Notes under the pieces: model-generated | Databases searched by the model: none | Seen by the model: the letters and a program-made list of their open reading frames with translations, nothing else | What the model was told of the DNA's origin: nothing | NCBI GenBank assembly: GCA_037957365.1 | Contig: JARHVA010003187.1 | Coordinates: 326,501 to 390,500 of the forward strand | Length of the DNA stretch: 64,000 nucleotides | Direction: 5' to 3' | Origin: Torreya grandis | Taxonomy: Eukaryota > Streptophyta > Pinopsida > Cupressales > Taxaceae | Made by a program: the position numbers and the translations under genes | Shown here: positions 24,301 to 37,459 of the stretch, one piece after another | Layout: each line of letters opens with the position of its first letter | Numbering within the stretch: position 1 is the first letter of the stretch

Positions 24301-27300
24301 TGGCAGAAGAAACAACCTAAAAAATCTATGTTGGTACAGATAGCTTTGCATGCAAGAAATGAATAAAATCCATGGTTCATTAAAAGTGGATGTTTGAGGC
24401 ACATGATAGGAGATAAAATCAAGTTCATAACCTTGAATAAGATCAATGGTGGCATAGTGAAATTTAGAGATAATACTACTGCCATAATTGTCAAAAATGG
24501 TACACTAAGTTTGGATAATGGTATAACAAAAACTAAAAATGTTTTATATGTATAAGGTATTAAGCACAATATTTTGAGTGTAAGTCAAATGTGTGATCAG
24601 AGGCACATAATAATTTTTTATGTAGAATGTTATGAAATTAAGAAAAAAGATTTAGATGTGTTGGTTGTAGATGCTCAAAGAACAAGCAATAATTTTTATA
24701 TGTTATTAGACATCAAAGGTCAAAGATGTTGTTTGATTTAGATTGAATAAAGTTGGCTATGGCATAGGATAATGGGACACATAAATTTTAAAAATCTTGT
24801 CAACATCATCAAGAAGCAAGCAGTCAAAAATATTTCAAAGATTATAAAGCCATCCAACACGCTTTATGAACCTTGTCAGCATGGGAAGTAGGCTAAAAGG
24901 AAATTTTTTAAAAAAAAAGAATATTCAACCACTCAGATGTTAGAACTTGTTCATACTGATTTGTGTGGACCTATGAGAACTCAAAGTACTCAAGGTGATA
25001 AAAATTTCATGTTGATTATTGATGGTTTTTCATATATGACTTGGGTAATATTTTTAAATAAAAAATTAGAAGATATTAGACATTTCAAAGCATTAGTTGA
25101 GAATGAAACTGGTTTGAAGACTAAGTGCCTAAGATCATATCAAGGAGGAAAATTCATGTTTGAATAGTTTTTTGATTTTTTTGAAGACCATGGAATAAAG
25201 AGACATTATTCAGCAGCTAGAACTCCACATCAAAATGGATTAGTTGAATAGAGAAATAAAATAGTTCAAAAGATGATGAGGACAATGCTAAATGAATCCA
25301 AGATACCAGATAAATATTGGAGAGAGGTAGTTGGTAAAATAGTACATGTTCAGAACATAGCATTATCGAGAGTCAATAGTGACAAGACTTTGTATGAGCT
25401 ATGGAAAGATAAACCAGCTATAGTTTATTAGTTCAAAGTTTTTAGTAGTAAATGCTTCATAAAGAGAATCAATGCAAAACTGGGTAAGTTTGAATCTAGA
25501 GTAGATGAAGGTATATTTCTTGGTTATTCTTGCAAAAGTAAATCTTATAAATGTTATAACAAAAGAACCAAGAAAATAGTTGAAAATGCAAGTGTCAGGA
25601 TAGAAGAAGATGGAGCATAAAGAATCAGTGATCCAATAGACATTCATGAAATCATTGAAGAGGAAGATTTTGAAGAATCAGATGAAGATGAGAAAAAGGA
25701 GAAAAATGACACTAAAACCCCATCCAAATATGTATAGAGAAATCATAATGAAAGTGACATCATCAGGGACATAAATGAAGTAATTCACACTAGAAGAATG
25801 ATGGTAAGTGAATCTGAGCAAGTTAATTTATCTTTGTTATCCAAAATTCAGCCTATAACTTTTTTAGAAGATAGACATGATTAGCATTGGGTTAAGGCAA
25901 TAGATGAAGAATTAAATCAAATAGAAAAGAATGATACTTTAGAATAAGTGCCTAGACCAAAATATCACAATGTAATAGGAATAAAATGGGTTTACAAAAA
26001 TAAGTTGAATGAAAATGGAGAAGTGACTAGGAATAAAGCAAGATTAGTATGTAAAGGATATGCTTAGATTGAGGGAATAAACTTTGAAGAAAATTTTGCA
26101 CTAGTGGCAAGGCTAGAGGCTATTAGAATGTTTATTGCATATGCAGTGTTTAAAAATTTCAAAGTTTTTCAGATGGATGTTAAGTCTACTTTCCTAAATA
26201 GGAATCTAGAAGAGGAGGTCTACATTGAGCAGCCAGAGGGATTTCTTCATTTAAATGATAGTAGACATGTATGAAAATTGAATAAAGCACTACATGGATT
26301 GAAACAAGTTCCCATAGCTTGGTATGTAAGACTTGATAAATACTTGTGGGATCAAGGTTTCAAGAGAGAATTTTATGACAGTAATCTCTACATCAAAATA
26401 TAAGGTGAGCATTAATTGATTTTTGTGGTATATGTTGATGACATGATATTTGGAGGTACCATTGAAAAGATGACAAAAAAAATTGAGATGTCTATGCTTG
26501 GAGAATTATCATTTTTCTTAGGGTTGCAAATTTTTTGATCAGATAAAGGAATTTTCATATCTCAAAGTAAATATACAAAAGAAATGTTGAAAATTTTTGG
26601 TTTTAAGGATTGTGCACCAGTTGGCACATTGATGGGTACAGGGAATGAGGTGAGTAAGGATGAAGATTCACCTGTTATAAATCAATCTTTGTATAGATCT
26701 ATGATTGGTAGTATTTTATATTTGACAACATCAAGGTTAGACATTATGCGTGCAGTAGGCATGGTTGCAAGATATCAAGTAGCCCTAGAGGAGAGTCATG
26801 TTTAGTTGGTGAAAAGAATATTTAGATATATTAAGGGGATATTGGATTATGGATTGTGGTATCCCATAGGTAGAGATTTCACTTTGGTTGCTTATATAGA
26901 TTCAGATTGGGTAGGTTGCTTGGATGATATAAAGAGTAAAAGTGGAGGATCTTTCTTCCTCAGTGACAGCTTAGTATCATGGCTAAGATAAAATCAAAAT
27001 TCAATATCACTTTCTACAGCTAAAGTAGAATACATTTTAGTGGTATTATGTTGTACTCAAGTGCTTTGGATGAAGCAAACTTTAGAAGATATCAAAGTAA
27101 AATATGATGAACATATTTCTATTTTTTGTGACAATGCAAGTGTTATTAATATTTCTAAGAATCCAGTGATACATTTAAGAACAAAACATATTCCTATCAG
27201 ATATCACTTCTTAAGAGAGCAGGTTGTAGATCAACAAGTTAAGATGGAATATATTAGTACTACAGAGTAGATTGTAGATATTTTCATAAAGTCACGATCA

Positions 27301-27363
27301 AAATACACATATGAGTATCTATGGGATAAGTTGGGAGTGATTTCTTTTACTTCTTGCCATTGA
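24300..27363 (+). pseudogene. copia pol: protease, integrase, RT, RNase H
   Basis: Domains in order: protease region (24,360-24,560, WFIKSGCLRHMIGD where D-S-G-C is expected, so the catalytic Asp is lost), GAG-pre-integrase (WHRIMGHINFKNL, 24,758), integrase core (LVHTDLCGPM at 24,946; the second catalytic Asp is lost in RSYQGGK at 25,131; Glu kept in NGLVE at 25,234-25,248), RT with intact YVDDM at 26,431-26,445, and RNase H (AYIDSDWVGCLDD at 26,891; STAKVEYI with Glu to Lys at 27,015; KHIPIRYHFLREQV at 27,187). The stop is TGA at 27,361. About 18 further in-frame TAA, TAG or TGA codons occur, with very few frameshifts. The polypurine tract follows 230 bp downstream. Confidence 0.95.
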
Positions 27364-27594
27364 GGATTAGCATAAATTGAGGGAGAGCTAAGTGTTAGCT
27401 TCAAGATAGGCCCTTTGCCATTGATTTCAAAGGGGGAGAATAATATAAATAGGTACAAGTGCAAAAATAGGAACATGGAATAGGTATAGGTTGTTACAGT
27501 AAGGGGGAGTTATGATATGGTAGTATGTGTAGATTGACATGTGTAGTATAGGTTTTAGGATGTGGAAATTTCAGTTTGAGGTTGCCATCAATGA

Positions 27595-27607
27595 CAAAGG
27601 GAGATAT
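27595..27607 (+). other. polypurine tract of the long copia element
   Basis: CAAAGGGAGATAT immediately before TGTTGG of the 3' LTR. Confidence 0.85.
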
Positions 27608-28470
27608 TGTTGGAAATATTGTCATTGATGTCAAAGGTCTAGCATTGGTGATAAGGCCCCATAACATTTAATAGTGTTTTTAATATTCATATCTTTGCTA
27701 ATGTGTGTTAATATTTATTTAATATTAATGAATATATTTTTGGTTGCATATAAGTTAAAAGAGGGCCCATGGAGAATTCAGAGAGTCATATGTAAAGACA
27801 AAAGAGGAATGGGACACATTTTATCATGAAGAGTCATCTTCAGTAATTATAAGAGTCACCATGTGAAGACAAAAGAGGGTATGTCACATTTTTCCATGAA
27901 GGGACACTCTGAGGAATATGAAAAGTCACCAAGATAAAGAGAAAAGAGGAAAGGATGTATTTAATTATGAAGGGTCACCATGTGACTTTTCAAATGCAAG
28001 GATACAAAGGGTCATGAAAGTTTGGCACCATTTTCCATGAGGATTGAAGGGTCACAAAGGGTGAATGCCAAAATTCATTTGGAAAGCTATAAATAAAGGC
28101 TTGAGAAGCCATTTATAATATCTAAGAAAGTGCATGGTTTTTTAATTGTTTTATTTAAGAAAAGAGGAGAGAAAAGTAGGAGATATTGTAGAGTTATATC
28201 ATTTCTTAAGTAATCAACATTGAGATATATTTGTGTTTTATACACAAGTGGGGTTAGTGCTCCTGTAGGTTGGTACTCACAATCTTTGCAAGGGGTGGAT
28301 GCTCCTATGGGTTGGTGCTCATAAATAGTTTATGTATTGGTGCTCGACAAAGGGGTTGGTGCTCCTGCAAGTTGGTGCTTGTGAACTTTGTAATTTGAGT
28401 TGGTTCTCATTCATATACTTGAGATTATTCTATGTGGTTTTTCCCACTTTGGATTTCTCAATAAAAATAT

Positions 28471-28545
<75 letters not shown>

Positions 28546-28681
28546 TGTTGTATTTTATTGTTTCAATTTTATTGCATATCTTGAATGTGTGATTAAGTGG
28601 TTAAAGAAAATAAATCATATTAATTAAAAGATATATAATATACTGATTCACCCCCCCTCTCAGTATATTTTGTGCTTAATA
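27608..28681 (+). repeat. 3' LTR of the long copia element
   Basis: Starts TGTTGGAAATATTG and ends TTAATA; the terminal CA has probably decayed to TA. It is longer than the 5' LTR because of a CT microsatellite expansion and an extra block in the GTTGGTGCTC repeat region near 28,240-28,310. Confidence 0.93.
28473..28541. repeat. (TC)n microsatellite inside the 3' LTR, ~34 units
   Basis: The matching place in the 5' LTR holds only about 7 CT units. LTRs are identical at insertion, so the expansion (or contraction) happened afterwards. Confidence 0.95.
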
Positions 28682-28686
28682 GTAGC
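28682..28686. repeat. right target-site duplication GTAGC
   Basis: Perfect copy of 21,354-21,358. Confidence 0.85.
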
Positions 28687-29613
28687 ATTATGTTTAAGTC
28701 AGGAAATCATAGGCTCTAGCTTCTATGTCAGATCTAAGATAATAACAAGTTTGATAATGTTCCACATGAGATTATTTCATTTGGTTAGGATCTCTTAGGT
28801 TTATACATATCTTTCAAATCTAATAGACTAACACATCTAACATTGAGGTGAGCTCATTGCTTGGATCTTGTAAACTCTAACCTACAAGCCACGTGAAGTT
28901 TTTTTAACTTAATTGATATCTTCTAAGATATAACATTTTTGATAGATATGGGAGATTGGCTAGTCTAAAGACAATTATCATGGCACTTTCCCATTGTGTT
29001 GGGCTCTCCTAAGCTCTGACATCTTTAACAAATCCTAGAAATTGAATAGTTTGACTATGAGGTAACTTGATTGGTTGGGCTCTAACCTCTCTCACAGCTT
29101 TGGTATAGATCCATGTCATGTTCCTTCATTTAACCACTCTTCCTATAGAAATACACAAAAATAAACTAAGTAAAATGAAAATAGATATGATGAATTAAAT
29201 TCTTACCTTGATGCCATCCGAGCTCAAGAGGTTCTATGTAGGACTCTAGGAGTCTAACACTCTAAAAACTTGAATATGGGATAAACCCTATTGAAAAGTT
29301 AGTACCTTAAATATTATAAGTAATTAAGTGCCTAGTTTATGTTAGGGATCAACTAGGACTCAATTTCATTAACTTTGGAGGTTATTAGGGTCTTAAAAGG
29401 AGACCAAATCACCATTACACATATGTAGTATGATATACAAAACTAGGGTAAAATAGAAACTCAAGAATTATCTCAAAAAGGAGGTAATAAGAACATGATA
29501 AAAATTCTAATAAATTTGACTTTAGTCATTTTAAATAAGCCCCCCCCATTTTTATAAAAAATATTGTGTTGGACACAAAAATTGAATACTTTTATCGAGA
29601 AAGTGGTGTTAAT
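28687..29613. repeat. spacer with diverged ~86-126 bp tandem units, block A copy
   Basis: Several old repeat units share 'atctatcaaatctgagagact', 'catgtctaacatta' and 'ccacatgg/cattatttcatttggttagg' words. The better-preserved copy is in block B (58,646-59,070). No coding potential. It ends at the Tat-like LTR. Confidence 0.55.
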
Positions 29614-30782
29614 TGTATACACATAATATTTTAAAACTTTATCAATTAATGATGCTTTATCTCTTGCTAGAACCCATCGAATCTCAACCTCTATGAGTGT
29701 ACTCATTAAAGGGTACACTAAGAAATAAGTGTGTATGGTTTTGGTGTTTTTCAATATTGTTTCTCTTTATACCTCCACCTAAAACCAATAAAACCCCTCC
29801 AATACATTTACCTAAAATTTGACATATCCCTTACACACTTCTCTAGATAATTTTCTGCCTAAAATACCCCCTGCCCAAGAAAAAACCTATTTTACCACCT
29901 TTCTAAAGGCATTTGATTGAGTCATAGTTTTGGGAATTAAGCACATTTTGGGACTAAGTCCACCCAACTGACTTAGTCTAGGACCTAGCTACTCTGATTT
30001 CCATATTAACTAGGTTAATTAGTCTAATTACATCAACTAAAATTTTGGAAGGATTTAGGGTCAAGTTAGGCTATATATACACATCCTTAACCTTATTTCT
30101 AAGAGATAAAATCATTCATTTTCCCTTATTATCTGCTTATCTTCCACTCTACTTCAAGGGTCATTGCTTAGGGTTTTATACTTCTTAGATAATAATCTTG
30201 TCTTGTGGAAATGTCTTGGATGAATAAGAGAATTATTTTAACCTATATATGACCTATATTTATGATCCCTAGGAACCAAAATAACCTCTTTCAAAACACT
30301 AGTTTCCAAGGGAGAGATTGAGACTCAACTAGTTCATCTTCACAGTAAGTATTCCTAACTATTACTCTTCTTTTGTTAGTAGATATATTTTCATGTATAA
30401 TGGCTAATGAATGTATTTTTTCTCCTTGCTTAGGATTACCTCTAAATTGACTTGAGTATATTTATTCTTTGTATTTATATTTTTTATGTTTGTCCTCCAT
30501 TTGTGCCACTAGCTTTGGTAAGCACTAGATTAGATTTAGTTTACTTTGTTGTTTCATTGAAATACCCAAACTTACTTAGGGTTATTGTGTGGTGTTGCTT
30601 GAATATAGGATTTTTAACCTTTATATCCATTTCATATGATAAGATATCCATTAGGTAGGTTTATAGGATCCATATTGGTCATGATCTCAATTATCAACAT
30701 ATTACAAGCCGTATAGTTAGTTGATTTATCTTCTCTGAGTTAGGATTTATTTATAGGTCATATTCACTTTTGCTTGCATACA
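29614..30782 (+). repeat. 5' LTR of the Tat-like element
   Basis: TGTATACACA to TTGCTTGCATACA. It carries TATATATAC near 30,075, followed by CACATCC and a pyrimidine-rich stretch, a likely promoter region. It is most similar to 59,595-60,765 and less so to the 3' LTR. Confidence 0.88.
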
Positions 30783-32329
30783 TTATGGTGAACTTAATTT
30801 GAAATAGACTAAAAGGTTTTCATCCTTAATTTTTGGACTACTAGATCGACTCTATCACCTCGGTACAATAATTTATACATAGGTATCAAGACTCAATCAA
30901 TCTATTTGAATTAGTTCAATTATATGTGAATGTATTTCTCTCCTAAAAATAACTAGATTTATTTGATCAACTTGGTTTTTATACTTTACATGTCATCTTC
31001 TATTTCATCGATCCAATCAACATAGTTAGGGCATTAGCTTATAGGTTTTTCAATTGAGGTAAACATGTTGATCTTATTCATCTCACTATGATCAAATTTT
31101 TCCCTTAGCACTTTATATTGATCATGTTTATCTAGTTCTTCATCTTATTTTTAAAAAAAAAATTAACTTATATCTAGAATAATAGATCGATCTTATTGAC
31201 TTAGTTCTTTCATTTATTTTTAAATGTTTAATCTATGTAAACACATCCAACTGGTTCAACATTATTTTAACATCTTAATTTATAGGATTAGGCCCTAATC
31301 TAGACAACACAGCTTAAAAATACAAATTCAATAGATTTAGTACATTTATAAAATCAATCAAAAAGTAAATTGACAAAAATAACTTTAGTTTTATTCTAAT
31401 CAGCTTAGTCATTTCATTTTTAGTTAAATTACAATTCTATTTTTCTAGATCTTTAGTTATTTAAATATTGTCACCTTATAGTAAACTAAGTCGACTGGCT
31501 CAAATTAGTTATATAACTAATTTTTTGAAGGAAACTCAGATGCCTCACTCCATTATATATCTCTAGACTGTCTTGCAACAAACAAATTTGACTCAATCAT
31601 CTCTATTTTGTATTGTTTGCATACTAGGTCGATCCAATATACCTAGTACTATGTTTTTTTATGCAAAGATAATTATCTCACATTACTAATAGTTAATTCA
31701 CCTTTCATTTTTGTACTTTATTGCTTATATTAATACACATAGTATAGCTAAGAAGGTTAATTTACTGAATTAGTCACTTTCTTTCTTCACACACTACCAA
31801 ATCATAAAATATCAAATATGCATTCAAACACTTCTCCCCATATCTACCTACTTGGAATTGATTATCAATGCAGAAGCTATCTTAATTTTTTGGTTGAGTA
31901 TAAATACCTGGTTGATGGTATATATTGACAAAGCACCCAATACCCTTATCATTATGGGATTGTGAAGTTTTCTTCCCACTTATGACACTCTTTTTTCTAG
32001 CCCACTATTCTACTTACCTTCTTACAAAATGTAGTCTATCTATTCGACCCTATACCATTTGGCTGATTATGTACCTTCTAGCTAATTCAGAGTTTTTTTT
32101 TGAATTTCTCATCTGGATAATCCCATCTAGTACATGGATGATTTTGTCTAAATTTCATCCTTTTTTATCATTTTTAAATTCTTATTTTAAACATTATGAA
32201 ATCCCATATTAAAAACTTATTGAATAGACTTAATCCATATATATGATCTACATCAATTATTCTTTCCATACCACCTTTGTTACCCAAGAGGACCCTCAAT
32301 CTTGGTGAACCTTCTCCCACCCTTCATCT
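30783..32329 (+). other. untranslated leader of the Tat-like element
   Basis: AT-rich, no sustained ORF. The bases after the LTR (TTATGGTGAAC) should hold the primer site, but I cannot match them to a standard tRNA primer. A diverged copy lies at 60,766-62,303. Confidence 0.6.
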
Positions 32330-33720
32330 ATGGATTACAATATGCTTAAAGTTACCCAAAATGATGACACTAATGGATCAGATCCATTTCACACTTTTCA
32401 AGATGCCACCATATCTAAACTACCTTATTACATTATAGGAGTAATCGACAAAAGCCTAAAAAGAACCCTATAAGACATCCCTTAACAAACAACCCCATAT
32501 AAAATCCCTTACTAAGGAACATTCATCCTCCTACCAACATTGATATTCCTCCTAATCCCAACACTAGCCTCCCCCCTTCATATCCTAATAATCTAAATGC
32601 ACAAATTGATACCACTCAAATACTTGCCCAAATAGTCCAACTTATGAATGTCATACAAACCAAAAATACATCTCAAATGAGGCACATGCAAAAATAACTA
32701 TTACACAGGAATAATCAACCTTCACTTATTTTACCTCAAATTAATCAAAACTGTATCCCTCCTCTTACACATGCCAATGGAAATATCATTTTTTAACCCT
32801 TTATGCATAACAAGATGCTTCAAAATATCCAAAATGAACCTTTATTCCCATTAAGTATATCTATTAATATTGGAAATATTTCTCTAGATATTAAAAATGA
32901 TGGGACTAAAGACCCTACATTCTTTCTTAACTCATTTTATAATCTCTACGAAGAATGGATTCAAAAAAACATCTTTGTTACCACCAAACTCCTAGTCAAA
33001 ATTTTCATAGGAGATGTCCTAGAATGGTATAATCACTTACCTTGTCATTTTATTTGGCAATTAGAAGATTTGTTTAATTCCTTAGTCAAATAATTTCAAA
33101 AAAGTCACCTTCTTAAAAAATTTCTTAATAATTTTATCAATGATAAGAAATCTCCCTTTGAATCAACCCATGACTTCATTAAATGATGGAAATAATTGGC
33201 TCATAAATTAGATCATAACATGAATGATGAAAATCTATTTAAACTCTTTATAATTGCATTAACAATTGTACTTCAATAAAGGTTTGAAATTTTTCTCCAC
33301 AAAATCTAAATGATGCAAATGATCAAGCTAAATTTCAATATTTTATTATGAAACAATTTGAACCAAATCATAAATCCACGAAGGGATATTTCCAAAATTA
33401 CACTAATGTGATTACTAGAAATCCTCCTCAAACAAAAACAAGAGTAGTCAAAGTCGATAAACCCTTTCTTCCCATAAAAATTTTCACTTATAATAATTCT
33501 CTACATTCATGGTATGACCCTAACAAATTTTGTTAGTTTCATGCTAATGTGGGTCATTCTCATGAAACATGTCATAGAATTCTCAAATTTGTGGCTTTTT
33601 TTATGTTAGGATATACATTTGACCATGATGCTATGATAAAATTGTATCATCATCACTATGTTAAATCCTATAAAAATAAATATTTTACCAAACCTTCATC
33701 CTTGAAACCTTAATTTTTTT
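32330..33720 (+). pseudogene. gag of the Tat-like element
   Basis: The ATG at 32,330 begins MDYNMLKVTQNDDTNGSDPF and has a homologous ATG at 62,304. The Retrotrans_gag core reads FYNLYEEWIQKN to EWYNHLPCHFIWQLEDLF (32,935-33,085). A zinc-finger-like segment with FHANVGHSHETCHRI lies at 33,540; its first Cys (FC) is followed by a TAG where block B has Trp. The N-terminal part has frameshifts. Stops are mostly TAA. Confidence 0.85.
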
Positions 33721-34199
33721 TGGTACTTATAACCCAAAACATTCAAATGATGATATTTGTGTAATTGATGTAGATTATGACCAATATTATACCTATTCTA
33801 AATATGTAAATACAACCAAGGTCAATTATATATGCAAACCTACTCACAAAGATATGATCACTAAACCAAAAAAATCTTCAATCTAAGACCAACTACTTAG
33901 AGATACCACCACTACCATACCCTCCAAACCAAATGAAGAACACTCCCACAACCAAAACCTCAATCTATTTCTCCTATTCTTATGAAATACATTGTACCTC
34001 CTAAAACTAATGTTGGTTCTTCATCTTCTAAATCACATTGAAATTTATTATAATAACTCAATTTAATGCCTTAGAAAATACCCCTCATAGACATAGTTCA
34101 TACTTCTCCATGTCATCTTAAATTAATAATGTAATACTTACAAGACATTGAAGAACCAACATCCATTAATTTAGAAAATCCTACTAAAGACCCTTCACC

Positions 34200-34660
34200 C
34201 TTATATAGGATTTCTTGAATAAGATGTGACTAAGGATGAAATTATTTTTTAATTCGATGATCCACCCCTCTTAATTAAAATTACAATTAGTAATACCATC
34301 ATTCAAAAAGTATTAGTAGATGAAGTATCATAAATTAATGTCACTTCTCTTTGGCTAATACAAAATATTGGATATACCAAAGATAAATTGAAGCTAACTC
34401 ATCTCACATGTAGAGGATTTTATAAATCAAATAAAAAACCACTTGGTTATATTTGGATCCTACTCACCATTGGACCCAAGACAATACACACTAAACTCAT
34501 CATTCTTGATTTACCATTATCTTACAACATGGTCCTAGGTTGCCCATGGACACGCTGTATGTGATTTATTGCCTCTTTAGGTAGTCAATGTATTAAATTC
34601 ATTCATAGTGGTTGATGTTGAAAACATGAGGCTGATCCTAATCCATGGATTATATAACTA
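34200..34660 (+). pseudogene. aspartic protease region of the Tat-like element
   Basis: The frame shows KVLVDEVS, then INVTSLWLIQNIGYTK, IWILLTIGPKTIHTKLIIL, DLPLSYNMVLGCPW and IKFIHSG. These match the gypsy protease plan, in which the active-site D-x-G-S-S-x-N appears here as D-E-V-S-stop-I-N. The catalytic Asp is kept and the following Gly is lost. Confidence 0.75.
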
Positions 34661-35602
34661 CCAAACCCCAAATCCCAATATCAGATTCAAACCACCCCAT
34701 ACATTAATAGTGTACCTATACATGAACTTGTTAACATTAAACTAGATTTAAAGCTCACTCTTATTGATTCTAATGATGATGAAACAAATGACTTACAAAA
34801 TACTTGTAATACCACTTAATTACCTCCTTACATTTTAGAGTGGTTTCCTCCTTCTTTACTTCCATGTGATCATACCATCCCTCTAATTCATGATATCAAA
34901 AAAAAATTCCTCTATGTAATGCATACATATCTTCTTACATAGAATAAAAATTCATATTATATGAGTATGGAGTGGACAAATTATTTCAATGTCCTTTAAA
35001 AATGTATCCCCAAAAAAGTAGTGATTTAGGTGCATCCACATCTGATTCTCCCTTATAAGTAAATATGTGTACAAATTCCCACACATATGATGATAAGTAT
35101 ATCATGGCCCAAGATAAATCACAAGACTTAGATGTACAAAACTATCAAAATAAATTATACAAAATACATGCCTTCAACCCATGATGTCCAAATAATTCAC
35201 ATATCAACTGATAATGAATCAGAACATGAAGGTTATGTATCTCTATTTAATCCTTCCCTATTAGACACCCATGGTTACTTGAATAACTCTCCACTCTCAA
35301 GCCACATACAGTTCCTACAAAACCAAAAATTATTCAACCTATTTCTTCAATTGATACCATTGAGGATATCCACCCCAATATAATTGAAGGTTCATTTACG
35401 ATACCAACTAACACACCTATCAACAATTTAGTTGACACCACTCAACCTCATACCCCCCAAATTAAACCTACACCTAAAATTACCATAGATGCTAAATCCA
35501 TAGATGTATGATAAACACATTATGAATATATTTGTAATGGTAATAAAATCATTGATCTTAAAGTAGATGTTAAATACTATGGACCATTACTCATGATCCC
35601 TA

Positions 35603-36830
35603 GTGACAAAGCTATCCTTGAGCTATTCTATGTTAGAGATCCTCAGCTTCCTTGACAACATCATAAACTTGGAAACATCACATGAAAATATCCCTATTTT
35701 AAAAAAATTATTTACTAGTGTGGATCCTAAAACAAATCCTATTTATTCTCTTTCTCATGATACATATCATTTACAAGATGAAAATTCTATACTCATTGAA
35801 GAAACCACAAAAATAGAATATGGTACACCAACATGTCCTCAACCTATCATTTTCTCTAACGAACACACTCTGACAAAGCATGATAGCTTTGGTTTATTCT
35901 TTGAGAACTATCATGAAACATTTATTTTGTCATATGAATATATGTTGGGTGTTGATCCTTGTATTATCATGCATAATATCATCACTTACCTAGATGCAAA
36001 ACCTTTTAGACAAAATAATGAAAATTTCCACCTAAACTTTCTACCTTATATCATAAATAAATCATTAAATTTTTGGATTCTAAATTCATCAAACCTGTTG
36101 AATACTTAGAATGGCTATCAAACATCATTCATGTTTGTAAAAATGTCACCATGGTTATTTGTATATGCATCACTTTTAGAAATATTAACTTATCTTATCC
36201 AAAAGACAACCTTCCCTTACCTTCAATAGATGATATATTAGATTGCATCATTGTATATTAAATGTTATCACTTATGGATGATTTCTTAGGCTACAACCAA
36301 ATTCACATAAGTTGTGAAGACCAACATAAAATAACATTTACTATAGAATGGGGCACCTATTGTTATGTCAAAATTCCATTTCAATCTTAAAAATACTATA
36401 ACAATCTATCAACATGCATTGACCCACATTTGCCATGATCTTATATATAATATAGTGAAAATCTATGTCAATGATCTCATTACCAAATCTAAAAGTAATA
36501 AAATGCACCTCACTAATCTATTTATCATTTTTTATCAACAAATCAAATATAAAGTAATACTGCTCTATTATAAATCTATTTTTAGAGTTACATCTAGAAA
36601 AATTCTAAGGCTCTTAGTCTCTCTTTGAGGCATTGATGTCTATCCAACCAAAATAAATATTATCTTCAACGTGCCTATTCCTCACTCCATTCCTGACATA
36701 CACACCTACCTTGGAAAACATAGGGAAATTCAATTGTTCATCCCAGAAATGGCTTACCATATATTATGTTAATTCATTTCTGTAAAAAGGTAATACACTA
36801 GAATGGACAAATTCATGGAAAAAATATTTT
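35603..36830 (+). pseudogene. reverse transcriptase of the Tat-like element
   Basis: A 168-codon open stretch (35,603-36,109) leads into RT with FILSYEYMLGVDPCIIMHNI and DAKPFRQ (35,925-36,015). Then come FIKPVEYLEWLSNI, YPKDNLPLPSIDDIL and MDDFLGYNQIHI (36,085-36,310) and WGTYCYVKIPF (36,352). The catalytic motif reads YVND at 36,464-36,475 instead of YVDD, a G-to-A change. Frameshifts separate the blocks. Confidence 0.9.
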
Positions 36831-36849
36831 GACAATATGAAAGAATCTT

Positions 36850-37270
36850 TGATCCATCATCCTACTCTTCAACCCCATCAAATGATCATCCCTTAATTTT
36901 AAATACCTCCTCTACCCCCATATCAATTGGGTCAATGATTTCTCAACAAGATTATATTAGTATAAATTATTATTTCTATTACATTAGTCATAGACTCATT
37001 AATTATGAAAATTATTGTACTAAAGTAGAATATGATTTCCTTACTATCTATTTCACAACTAAAAAGATTTATTATTATATGCTCTACCAAACCACTTATG
37101 TCATTTTTCATTCCAATCCACTTCATCATTTATTCTATAAATAATTCTTACTTGAAGATATAATTGGAAAATGGATGGTCCCATTGATGGAATTTGACCT
37201 TCGAATTTTTACAAATAAATCTATGAATAGACAAGTCATCTCTGACCAACTTGTGATAGCACCTTTACCA
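36850..37270 (+). pseudogene. RNase H (gypsy type) of the Tat-like element
   Basis: A continuous frame contains YYISHRLINYENYCTKVEYD, then FLTIYFTTKKIYYYML and HSNPLHHLFYK (36,970-37,140). GKWMVPLMEFDLRIF and a linker with SDQLVIAPLPSTNHL follow. This is the usual RNase H and tether arrangement of gypsy pol. Confidence 0.85.
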
Positions 37271-37459
37271 TCCACAAATCACCTTAAATATAATATCTAT
37301 GATGATAACATCCTTTATATTGAATATCTTAACCAAATTATCTCTCTCAAATATTATTTTAATAATTTCACTATTAATCTAGAAGTAAATAATTAGCAAG
37401 ACACAAATATCACTCCTAATACTACTAAACCTAAAGTACTTATCAAATAACTACCTAAA

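Larger units (their letters stand above)
21359..28681 (+). mobile_element. Ty1/copia LTR retrotransposon, full length but dead (7.3 kb)
   Basis: Two LTRs (about 0.99 and 1.07 kb), a tRNA-Met primer site, gag, the usual copia order of protease, integrase, RT and RNase H, a polypurine tract and a perfect 5 bp target duplication. The LTRs differ by roughly 10% over the first 250 bp by eye. More than 20 in-frame stops break gag-pol, nearly all TAA or TAG where Gln fits, with few frameshifts. It sits in block A only. The lineage is uncertain; RT wording (ARYQVALEESHV, DYGLWYP) is closest to SIRE-like copia elements, but there is no envelope-like ORF before the 3' LTR. Confidence 0.95.

Noticed and set aside
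22408..27363. TAA and TAG could encode Gln (a ciliate-like or ulvophyte-like code), making gag-pol intact
   Set aside because: TGA stops, frameshifts, zinc-ligand changes and catalytic Asp losses occur in the same elements, and the two copies of each block carry different lesions. This fits decay by C-to-T change, not a different code.
28332..28627. Leu-Ser repeat ORFs in the copia 3' LTR
   Set aside because: Produced by the CT microsatellite inside non-coding LTR sequence.
32803..33093. Host gene in the 32-39 kb region
   Set aside because: The frames resolve into gag, protease, RT, RNase H and integrase between two LTRs.
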